DNA from: an uncultured Cedecea sp.
GTDB taxonomy: Bacteria; Pseudomonadota; Gammaproteobacteria; Enterobacterales; Enterobacteriaceae
DNA length: 62,619 bases
Direction: 5' to 3'
NCBI RefSeq assembly: GCF_947498825.1
Contig: NZ_CANMLV010000027.1
Span: forward strand, 1-62,619
Shown here: positions 18,901 to 25,721 of the stretch, in pieces
Position numbering within the stretch: position 1 is the stretch's first letter
Layout of the letters: each line of letters begins with the position of its first letter
Translations under genes and position numbers: made by a program
The notes under the pieces: generated by a model
The model's database searches: none
Seen by the model: only the letters and a program-made list of their open reading frames with translations
Told to the model about the DNA's origin: nothing

Positions 18901-21523
18901 GAAGAAGCCTTGCCTTATCGCATTCAGCTTTGTCCGGGAAACGGTTCAAATAAATACCAAATACCGCCAACCAGGATAATGCTGTCTCCAGCGCTAACTG
19001 GCTATCTGATTGGCGCATATGGATTTCAGCAATGAGCGTCGCGGCTTCGATCTTGCCCATCATCCCGCCTGGTGCCGTCAGAAGATCTGAACTCAACCTC
19101 AGTGCTACCGATAAATTACCGTTTAAAAATTCGCATTCTGCTTGCTCAAATAGCAGCACGCCGTTCTCTTCACCACCCGAAATAGCATTAATATCGCGTG
19201 ACGTTTGTAAAAAGCGTAGCGCCAATACGTAATCGCCCATCATTTTTGCTTTCTGCGCAGCCTGTAGAAGTAATCCACAGAACTCGCCAGCCTTAGGCAG
19301 CAAAAGCGTTCTATTGTTAAGGTTAATCAGGTGGTGAGCCGCGTTAAAGAGAGCAACATGCGAAATATCGTCACTCGCTTCCTGCATATAGTAGATTGCC
19401 GCAGCATAGTGAAAATGGTCTTTCACTTCGGAATTAATAAGATTCAATGCAGCTTCATGCATATTGTCATGCATAAAAGCGTAATGGTTATCGTCACTCA
19501 GAAAAATGAGTCGCGCAGCAATGGCTGGTAATAGCGTTGATTGAATATGGTCAGAAGCCATATTAAGAATGTTGCTCACAATCGCCAGATTACCTGTACT
19601 CCCAATACAGGCTATCTGGCCTAATAGCTGACGGACTGGTAGTACAAGTAGCTGTAATTGCTGTAATACATTGGCAGTGGCATTGGTGGTGTAATGGCTA
19701 TTGCGCAGAGCCTGAGAATTATACGTCCACTGATAAGATGCAAAATGAGTAATATGATTATCCTGTACCGTCTGACGATAGAACTCACGCGTCGCAAGCG
19801 GGTTACCCGCTGTTTTTTCATGAATAATCTGCGCAAGTTCGGCCGTTTCCGTACTGCTGGTATAGAAAATTCCGGCCAGCCAGGTAGCAATATTGTTGAC
19901 CGATAATGGCTCAGGGGTGATATCAATAATACGTGCTGCACAGGCACGAATACGGTCGATATTGTTAGCCAGGCTCGGGCAAGGTAATGACGCATAATCC
20001 CGATATGAAATCACCAGTAATAAGGGACTGTCTTCACTGGTTCGCAAAAGATTTTGCAACATCTGCTGGGTTGCTTGATCGGCCCAGTGCACATCATCAA
20101 TCACCATAACCAACGGTCTGCCTGGCGCAATAAAGGCTCTCACCAAGTTGCAAGCAACAAGATTTAAACGGTTTCGCGCATCGAGTGAGTAGTCATCAGC
20201 CCGAACGGTCTCTTTCTGGTTAAGTAAAATGCCCAGCTCTGGGACAAGACTCACGGCTAACCCGGCATAGCCCCCGAGCTGACGTGCAATATGTATTTTC
20301 CAGCACAACATCTCTTCAGCAGGTAGTCCCAATAAGTGCAGAATGAGCGAACGTACTGCTGAGGTGAATACCGCATAGGGTAAAATCGGTGAGTGCTGAT
20401 CCGCTTTCGTCACCGTCAGTAAGGTATTTTTTTCACGCAATGGCTTGAGTGCGGAGGCAATCAGCGAAGATTTACCAGAGCCCACCGCACCGCTGATAGC
20501 CACCATACAGTGTTTTCCACTGCTGCATACCTCTTCAAATGCGGCCAACAATTCGGGGGCTTGAGCATGCTCGCTGAACAACACTTCTGACAAAAGGGGG
20601 GATGTTTGTACATCCTGTAAGCCAGCTTCAAATGCGTCTGGCGCTTCACCACGCTCTAAACTGGCTTCACAATGTTTGAGAGCAGCCAATACTCCTTCAA
20701 TGCTTTGGTAACGTTGCTCAGGTAATTTTGCCAGTAAGCGCAAAATAATCGAGGAGAGCATGAGGGGAATATCTGGGCACAGGGTATGAGGTGGACGTGC
20801 TTCGGAGGCAATATGATGGTGTATCCATTCTGCTACCCCGCCATCAGCACTCCCATAAGGGAGTTTACCTGTCAGTAATTCATAGAACACAATACCTAAG
20901 CTATAGAGATCGCTCATACGGCTGACACGGTGAGGTGTCCGGGAGGTATGTTCTGGTGACATATAAGCTAAGGTTCCCCCTGCAGCAGGGGAGCGAATAT
21001 GCGGTTGTGCATCGTTTTCCAAAAACGACAGACAAAAACCACCAAGCCGAATATCTTCTTCATTGGTAAAGAAAAAATTAGCTGGCTTAATATTACCATG
21101 TACGATATTGCACTGATGCAACTGACTAAGAGCCCGACACATCAGCACCGCATGGCGAATAAACTGCGGTATATCGGCCAGCGGTTTGGGCAAAGAATCC
21201 ACCAGTGTTCGATACCTGAAATGGCTATAAATAAGCGCGTAACGATCACGATAAAACGTATATCTTAACGGTTTTAACGCCCAACTCTCCGTCAAGCTCG
21301 TGCGTAAGGCATACTCATTTTTAAGTAGCTGAGTCACCTGCAACGTGGCTTCTTCGCAAGCAGCAGTGGCGAGTACAAAAACTTCGCCGGAAACCGCAAG
21401 GCGGCATTCCAGCCATTCCACGTTATCGCTATAGGCGAGATGAGTACAGGCGGTATCTTCAGGCAGCACAAATGCCGTGTCATCGGCAATATCTAATGAC
21501 AGGAGAAGATGGCTCATGGGCAA
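15947..21523 (-). CDS. Giant sensor: Ser/Thr-kinase-like / NTPase / GAF / PAS / histidine kinase
   Basis: 1858 residues of the 'trifunctional' sensor type. Order: kinase-like domain (about 90-285), STAND/AAA NTPase with Walker A SGAVGSGKSS (344-353) and Walker B LVMVIDD (471-477), long helical region with TPR-like repeats (about 750-1320), GAF (about 1370-1530), PAS (about 1555-1625), HisKA with phospho-accepting His1642 (IAHEINQPL) and HATPase (NLVINAIEAM, VADNGIGL, GMGMGL). The HATPase and HisKA motifs are intact, so His kinase activity is expected. The Ser/Thr part is degenerate: HRD reads HGN (142-144), DFG reads GGF (161-163), and no VAIK lysine is apparent. No membrane segment is evident; it is probably cytosolic. 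It overlaps the upstream receiver gene by 10 bases. Confidence 0.9.
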   Translation of the reverse strand: MPMSHLLLSLDIADDTAFVLPEDTACTHLAYSDNVEWLECRLAVSGEVFVLATAACEEATLQVTQLLKNEYALRTSLTESWALKPLRYTFYRDRYALIYSHFRYRTLVDSLPKPLADIPQFIRHAVLMCRALSQLHQCNIVHGNIKPANFFFTNEEDIRLGGFCLSFLENDAQPHIRSPAAGGTLAYMSPEHTSRTPHRVSRMSDLYSLGIVFYELLTGKLPYGSADGGVAEWIHHHIASEARPPHTLCPDIPLMLSSIILRLLAKLPEQRYQSIEGVLAALKHCEASLERGEAPDAFEAGLQDVQTSPLLSEVLFSEHAQAPELLAAFEEVCSSGKHCMVAISGAVGSGKSSLIASALKPLREKNTLLTVTKADQHSPILPYAVFTSAVRSLILHLLGLPAEEMLCWKIHIARQLGGYAGLAVSLVPELGILLNQKETVRADDYSLDARNRLNLVACNLVRAFIAPGRPLVMVIDDVHWADQATQQMLQNLLRTSEDSPLLLVISYRDYASLPCPSLANNIDRIRACAARIIDITPEPLSVNNIATWLAGIFYTSSTETAELAQIIHEKTAGNPLATREFYRQTVQDNHITHFASYQWTYNSQALRNSHYTTNATANVLQQLQLLVLPVRQLLGQIACIGSTGNLAIVSNILNMASDHIQSTLLPAIAARLIFLSDDNHYAFMHDNMHEAALNLINSEVKDHFHYAAAIYYMQEASDDISHVALFNAAHHLINLNNRTLLLPKAGEFCGLLLQAAQKAKMMGDYVLALRFLQTSRDINAISGGEENGVLLFEQAECEFLNGNLSVALRLSSDLLTAPGGMMGKIEAATLIAEIHMRQSDSQLALETALSWLAVFGIYLNRFPDKAECDKARLLLKKAVGNNPYQRFRSLPRLNCQKTEAVMNLLASASTFAIFISPRLQFMILCQLLHLTMAKGICGASTLALSWYGIACGDQYDEYSRGFSSALLARELVHKHDFVSYKARTLMPLDQVSVWTMPLTYAIECAKTTFDVAVEIGDHTSACLVLRHLTMNSLARADHLDGVQISITRRLAYVRKAQFHDVEVILEMQQDYVMFLRQPKGDKFSGEHFVPPMMGVKTERNIVEPIFLMQFWGRLYKGMAYFFAGEYTEASRQFADAAPFSDRVPGHIHMLDFHLYSALSLSVPLQPENLEPSRLRQLQCHLDKIVTWTTENAGTFSDKEALLRAELLRLEGKTSQAMEHYEKAIALSHRGQFHHINGLACELAARFAAAQDMAFAGEAYIKGALMAWERWGAIAKVSQLEARYPHLMTQHAPTALSTVTFEQSSAVSDLQSMVTAMRALTEEINLDRLIHILMVMLVERAGAQHCILIRLLDGNVPEIQARASSTIEGIKVRVVKEIPLATDLPLSVLSAVIRTGQEIRTGRPEVFSPFSQDKYLVASGAAVMCVPMFRQARMVGVLYLENRLMPDVFTAEHSRIVSMLGAQAAVSLETASLYAELLEENIQRRKIEKQLLASQTSLMLGEKISNTGTWHWYLDQDIQLISDEYKRIMGLPPEQTRTSMVEFQSRVHPDDIVNLRALIENSVEKGINMQSEFRIIRDDGECRYIKGIGEPCENWPDVAEYFGTLTDITVQRQSEDAVRIAQAELARVARATTVGQLTSSIAHEINQPLMSIVANAGASLRWLKRGPENLDKASLSIEEIIKEGQRAGEIIRGLQSLTRNNTSEFRPAKLHQLARDILALSRLELERRHVSLELDVKAECDVIFCDSVQIQQVLLNLVINAIEAMADNSGARILRLSSFNPTPDVIQVAVADNGIGLSAAVIDKIFDSFYTTKAEGMGMGLTISHEIIKRHGGVLSAEDRQTGGSVFFFTLPVIEEIAS

Positions 21524-21900
21524 ATTCCCCGCGACTGAAATTCCTGGCGAATATATTCACAAAGTAAATCGATATCGATAGGTTTTTGCATAAAGGCAAG
21601 CGCACCTAAGCTCATTGCATACCAGAGCATATTTTCATCGCCATTACCGGAAATGATAATACCAGGTGGGTTTTCAAGACGCTTAACCAACTCTTTAAAG
21701 AGTTCAAAACCCGACATCCCCTGGAGCTCAACATCAATAATGAATAGTGCAGCGTCATGCAGCCCAGAACTATCGGTTAAAAGTGCCTCTGCCGACTCAA
21801 ATGCCCGGGTTACGTAGCCTTCAGACTGAAGTAAATTCGTCAGGCCACGGCGCACAGAACGCTCATCATCAACAATGACGATACACTGCAACAGCTGCAT
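21514..21900 (-). CDS. Receiver-only (CheY-like) response regulator
   Basis: 128 residues forming a single receiver domain. DDE at 11-13, phospho-acceptor Asp56 (FIIDVEL), Ser84 and Lys106 (QKP) are present. There is no output domain. Its stop overlaps the start of the giant kinase by 10 bases, so the two are translated together. It probably acts as phosphate partner, sink or modulator of that kinase, with the LuxR-type regulator giving the transcriptional output; that division of labour is inference. Confidence 0.9.
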   Translation of the reverse strand: MQLLQCIVIVDDERSVRRGLTNLLQSEGYVTRAFESAEALLTDSSGLHDAALFIIDVELQGMSGFELFKELVKRLENPPGIIISGNGDENMLWYAMSLGALAFMQKPIDIDLLCEYIRQEFQSRGICP

Positions 21901-21941
21901 GCTGTTTTCCTTAATGAGTATTCGCTCCCTGAGGCTTATCT

Positions 21942-22196
21942 TTAAGAGTTTTTGTCGTCTGAAGGTGGCGGTGTACCACTTATTTTAGGGACGCACTCGT
22001 GACGGAACCAAGCAATATTGACTGGCTGACGTTTAATCAGGCGTTTGCAAAGCGGAACAATTTGTTCACCCACCAACATGCCAAACAGACCCAGTAACGC
22101 AATCACAGGGGGAGCAGGAGAATTTACATCCATTATGGCATAAATAACGCCTGCTAAAATCCCCACGGACAATGAAACAGCATAAGTTTTTAACAT
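21942..22196 (-). CDS. XapX-domain mini membrane protein (second of a tandem pair)
   Basis: 84 residues with two hydrophobic segments (about 5-23 and 30-48) separated by the family signature VNSPAPPVIALLGLFGMLVG. A polar C-terminal tail follows (residues 52-84). XapX (DUF1427) proteins have no established function. It overlaps the preceding paralogue by 7 bases and appears to belong to the same operon. Confidence 0.85.
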   Translation of the reverse strand: MLKTYAVSLSVGILAGVIYAIMDVNSPAPPVIALLGLFGMLVGEQIVPLCKRLIKRQPVNIAWFRHECVPKISGTPPPSDDKNS

Positions 22197-22438
22197 GGCA
22201 GGCGCGCCTGTTTAACAGAAACGGAGTGACTCTCAAGAGTCAAGGTTATTTGCTTCTCAGGTTTAATCAAGACAGCGGATTCCGCATGGGCTAATTTCCC
22301 CCCCAAAGTGCTTCCCACGATCATGCCCAGTAATCCAACCAAAGCAACAGCAGGCGGAGCGGGAGAACGAACGTTAAGCAGGGCATAAATCAGACCGATC
22401 AAAACGCCTGCGGCCAGAGAAATGAGTAACGGGTTCAT
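22190..22438 (-). CDS. XapX-domain mini membrane protein (first of a tandem pair)
   Basis: 82 residues with two hydrophobic segments and the signature VRSPAPPAVALVGLLGMIVG at 23-42. The cores of the pair are near-identical, but the tails differ completely (here 49-82, with KPEKQITLTLESHSVSVKQ). This suggests duplication followed by tail divergence. It sits 53 bases after the YcaC-like hydrolase gene on the same strand. Function unknown. Confidence 0.85.
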   Translation of the reverse strand: MNPLLISLAAGVLIGLIYALLNVRSPAPPAVALVGLLGMIVGSTLGGKLAHAESAVLIKPEKQITLTLESHSVSVKQARLPC

Positions 22439-22491
22439 AAACCTTCCTTACAAGAGAAACGAGCAGGCCATAAATGGCCCGCCTGAATGAC

Positions 22492-23187
22492 TTATTTACG
22501 AACAGGTGCCGGAACCGGAGCCAGAGTACGGTGCTCACTCTTCTGACGAGAAGGGGCTTTGTGAACCATGGTGTATGCATAGTCAACGCCAATACCATAA
22601 GCACCTGAGTGCTCTTTAGCGATATCCATCACGGCGTTATAAGTGTCTCTGTGCGCCCAGTCACGTTGCCACTCCAGCATCACTTGCTGCCAGGTTACAG
22701 GAATAACACCCGCCTGAATCATACGCTGCATAGCATAGTCATGTGCTTCTTTCGTGGTGCCGCCGGATGCATCAGCGACCATATAGATTTCGTAATCACC
22801 TTCCAGCATGGCGCAGAGTGCAAAGGTGTTGTTACATACTTCAGTCCACAGGCCTGAAACAACAATTTTCTTTTTACCGTTGGCAGCCAGCGCATCACGC
22901 ACTTTCTGGTCATCCCATGAGTTCATGGAAGTACGCTCAAGAATATCCAGTCCAGGGAAGACATCCAGCAGTTCAGGAAAAGTATTTCCGGAGAAACTTT
23001 CCGTTTCAACGGTGGTTAATACGGTGGGAATATTGAAAACTTTTGCCGCTTTTGCCAGCGCAACGACGTTATTTTTCAGTACCTGGCGATCGATGGACTG
23101 CACACCAAAAGCCATCTGTGGTTGTTGGTCGATGAAAATGATTTGGCAGTTTTGTGGAGTCAATACTTCAAGTTTACTGGTTGTCAT
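22492..23187 (-). CDS. YcaC-like cysteine hydrolase (isochorismatase superfamily)
   Basis: 231 residues. The nucleophile Cys118 in GLWTEVCNN and Asp20 in IFIDQQPQMAF match the catalytic pair of the superfamily, and the overall layout follows YcaC (~208 residues) with about 20 extra residues at the C-terminus (SRQKSEHRTLAPVPAPVRK). Substrates of YcaC-like enzymes are unknown; amides and carbamoylated small molecules are usual for the superfamily. It is divergent from the amidohydrolase gene, and the XapX pair follows it. Confidence 0.88.
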   Translation of the reverse strand: MTTSKLEVLTPQNCQIIFIDQQPQMAFGVQSIDRQVLKNNVVALAKAAKVFNIPTVLTTVETESFSGNTFPELLDVFPGLDILERTSMNSWDDQKVRDALAANGKKKIVVSGLWTEVCNNTFALCAMLEGDYEIYMVADASGGTTKEAHDYAMQRMIQAGVIPVTWQQVMLEWQRDWAHRDTYNAVMDIAKEHSGAYGIGVDYAYTMVHKAPSRQKSEHRTLAPVPAPVRK

Positions 23188-23260
23188 TTTGTTTTGCCCA
23201 TTGAGATGAATGTCAGGGCCCAGTGTAAGAAGCTTAAATATTTCGAACTATTATCTATAA

Positions 23261-23298
23261 GTATAATTATACAAAAGTATACCTATCCTTTTGTATAA
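23261..23298. promoter_or_regulatory. Overlapping palindromes in the divergent hydrolase/amidohydrolase promoter
   Basis: Seen directly: a perfect 12-base palindrome GTATAATTATAC at 23261-23272, overlapping an 11-base perfect inverted repeat TTATACAAAAG (23267-23277) / CTTTTGTATAA (23288-23298) with a 10-base spacer. The position, about 75 bases before one gene and 120 before the other, suits an operator controlling both transcripts. The binding protein is unknown. Confidence 0.7.
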
Positions 23299-23416
23299 CT
23301 AGACGCTTTCCAAAGCTCCTGAACATAATTCCCTTACGCTTAGCTGCAATATCAGCGGGATATTCTTTTTCGCATTCATTCCTGCCCCATTGCCAGCATC
23401 TTATTCAGGAGATTTT

Positions 23417-25294
23417 ATGGTTACTTTAGGTAAAGCAGACCTCATATTGACCAACGGCCGGATCCATACCGTTGATCGCGGCAATCCAATTGCAACCGCA
23501 GTGGCTATTCGGGAGGGTAAATTCCTCGAAGTCGGCAGCCTGGCCGATGTTATGCAGTACCACTGCGAAGGAACGAAGGTTATCGACCTTAAAGGAAATA
23601 CCGCAATACCTGGCCTGAATGACTCTCATCTACACTTGATCCGCGGCGGATTAAATTACAATCTCGAATTACGCTGGGAAGGGGTTCCTTCAATCACTGA
23701 TGCTCTGCGCATGCTAAAAGAACAAGCGTTGCGCACGCCATCTCCCCAGTGGGTTCGCGTTGTCGGCGGCTGGAGTGAGTTTCAGTTTGCCGAACGCCGT
23801 ATGCCTACGCTTGATGAAATCAATGAAGCGGCTCCAGATACGCCGGTCTTTATCCTGCACCTCTACGATCGTGCCTTGCTAAACCGCGCCGCCTTAAAAG
23901 TCGTCGGCTATACCAAAGATACCCCTAACCCTCCTGGCGGAGAGATCCAGCGCGACAGCAATGGCAACCCAACGGGAATGCTGATTGCACGCCCTAACGC
24001 CATGATCCTCTACTCTACCCTCGCTAAAGGTCCAAAATTACCTCTGGAGCAACAGGTAAATTCTACGCGCCAGTTTATGCGTGAACTTAACCGTCTGGGC
24101 CTCACCAGCGCGATTGATGCAGGCGGCGGTTTCCAAAATTATCCTGAAGATTACGAAGTCATTGCCGAACTGCATGAGAAAAAGCAGATGACTATCCGTA
24201 TCGCTTACAACCTGTTTACCCAGCGTCCGGGCCATGAACTGGAAGACTTCGAGAAATGGACGGATATGCTGACACCGGGTCAGGGCAGTGATTATTTCCG
24301 CCACAATGGTGCAGGTGAAATGCTGGTCTTTTCCGCCGCTGATTTTGAAGATTTCCTCGAACCGCGTCCGGATCTCGCCCCAGGAATGGAAGATGAACTG
24401 GAACGTGTAGTACGTCATCTGGTTGAGCATCGCTGGCCATTCCGCCTGCATGCGACCTACGATGAATCTATCAGCCGTATGCTGGATGTGTTTGAAAAGG
24501 TGAATCGTGATATTCCTTTCGACGGACTGCATTGGTTCTTCGACCATGCTGAAACCGTCACTCAGCGTAACCTTGATCGTATTAAAGAACTGGGTGGCGG
24601 CATTGCTGTCCAGCATCGTATGGCCTTCCAGGGTGAATACTTTGCCGAGCGTTACGGTATTGAAGCCACTCGTCACACGCCACCCGTGGCGCGTATGCTG
24701 GAAACCGGTGTTCCGGTTGGGCTGGGTACCGATGCCACTCGTGTGGCCAGTTATAACCCCTGGACTGCACTGTATTGGTTAGTATCGGGTCGTACTGTGG
24801 GCGGCATGCAAATGTATGATGTCAATGCGCGCCTCGACCGTGATACTGCCCTGATGCTATGGACTCAAGGGAGCGCCTGGTTCTCCAGCGAACAAGGTAA
24901 AAAAGGTCAGATTAAAACCGGTCAGCTTGCGGATATTGTCGTGCTCAGTAAGGATTACTTCACCGTACCGGAAGAAGAAATCAAAGGTATTGAGTCAGTC
25001 CTCACCGTTGTTGACGGTAATATCGTTTATGCCGCAGGTTCGTTCAGTTCAGAAGCGCCGCCATCAATTCCAGTGCTACCAGACTGGTCCCCTGTAGTGA
25101 CAGTACCGGGTCATTATCGTAGTGCTCCACCAGCAGCAAACACTCGTGTAGGAATGTCGCAGCAAGCTCACCATTGTAGCGGTCCGTGTGGCGTACACAG
25201 TCACTCACATGATATTGCTCGCGGAGCTAATTTACCGGTTTCCGAAGAGAACGCCTTCTGGGGCGCACTCGGCTGCAGCTGCTTCGCCTTCTGA
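23417..25294 (+). CDS. YtcJ-like amidohydrolase with Cys/His-rich C-terminal tail
   Basis: 625 residues of the amidohydrolase superfamily. The N-terminal beta-sandwich begins ADLILTNGRIHTVD; the HxH metal motif (NDSHLHL), a later His (FDHAE) and the terminal metal-binding Asp in GLGTDATR are visible. The start at 23417 was chosen because AGGAG lies six bases upstream; an earlier in-frame ATG at 23390 has no such site. After the catalytic domain comes an unusual tail, QAHHCSGPCGVHSHSHD and then a terminal CSCFAF. It begins an operon with a DoxX gene (4 bases on), an MFS gene and probably an alpha/beta hydrolase. Substrate unknown. Confidence 0.88.
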   Translation: MVTLGKADLILTNGRIHTVDRGNPIATAVAIREGKFLEVGSLADVMQYHCEGTKVIDLKGNTAIPGLNDSHLHLIRGGLNYNLELRWEGVPSITDALRMLKEQALRTPSPQWVRVVGGWSEFQFAERRMPTLDEINEAAPDTPVFILHLYDRALLNRAALKVVGYTKDTPNPPGGEIQRDSNGNPTGMLIARPNAMILYSTLAKGPKLPLEQQVNSTRQFMRELNRLGLTSAIDAGGGFQNYPEDYEVIAELHEKKQMTIRIAYNLFTQRPGHELEDFEKWTDMLTPGQGSDYFRHNGAGEMLVFSAADFEDFLEPRPDLAPGMEDELERVVRHLVEHRWPFRLHATYDESISRMLDVFEKVNRDIPFDGLHWFFDHAETVTQRNLDRIKELGGGIAVQHRMAFQGEYFAERYGIEATRHTPPVARMLETGVPVGLGTDATRVASYNPWTALYWLVSGRTVGGMQMYDVNARLDRDTALMLWTQGSAWFSSEQGKKGQIKTGQLADIVVLSKDYFTVPEEEIKGIESVLTVVDGNIVYAAGSFSSEAPPSIPVLPDWSPVVTVPGHYRSAPPAANTRVGMSQQAHHCSGPCGVHSHSHDIARGANLPVSEENAFWGALGCSCFAF

Positions 25295-25298
25295 TCCT

Positions 25299-25721
25299 AT
25301 GAAAAATTTACTCTCACAGCCGCCCCGTATTGATGCGGGGCTGTTCTTCCTGCGACTGACCGGTTGCCTGCTGTTACTTCATGTTCACGGGCTGCCAAAA
25401 ATCTTTCATTTCAGTGAGGAACTGACGCGTATCGAGGATCCCTTTGGCCTCGGTCCTTATATGAGCTTATTACCGGCAATTTTCGCCGAAGTGGTATGCC
25501 CATTATTTATCCTGCTGGGTCTCTTTACCCGCCTGGCCTGTCTACCCATTATCGGCGTATTACTGGTCGCGATGCTGTTCGTTCATCCTGACTGGAGTAT
25601 CGCTGAAGGACAGTTTGGCTGGTTACTGCTGATTATTTTTACCACTCTGGCCCTTACTGGTCCTGGCCGCTGGCGCATTTTTAGCGATCGCTTATCCGAG
25701 GTATCACATGGCGCAGGTTAA
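25299..25721 (+). CDS. DoxX-family membrane protein
   Basis: 140 residues with four hydrophobic segments and the DoxX-like opening DAGLFFLRLTGCLLLLHVHG. The start at 25299 lies four bases after the amidohydrolase stop; a longer in-frame ORF to 25188 would lie inside that gene and was rejected. DoxX relatives are small inner-membrane proteins linked to redox and thiol stress in some bacteria; the reaction here is unknown. It overlaps the MFS gene by 14 bases. Confidence 0.88.
   Translation: MKNLLSQPPRIDAGLFFLRLTGCLLLLHVHGLPKIFHFSEELTRIEDPFGLGPYMSLLPAIFAEVVCPLFILLGLFTRLACLPIIGVLLVAMLFVHPDWSIAEGQFGWLLLIIFTTLALTGPGRWRIFSDRLSEVSHGAG

Noticed and set aside
24038-24676. 212-codon frame antisense to the amidohydrolase gene
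   Set aside because: Shadow of a well-supported gene; no SD and no family resemblance.
25188-25298. N-terminal extension of the DoxX protein
   Set aside because: Lies inside the amidohydrolase gene in another frame; the ATG at 25299 is at normal operon spacing and gives the family start.
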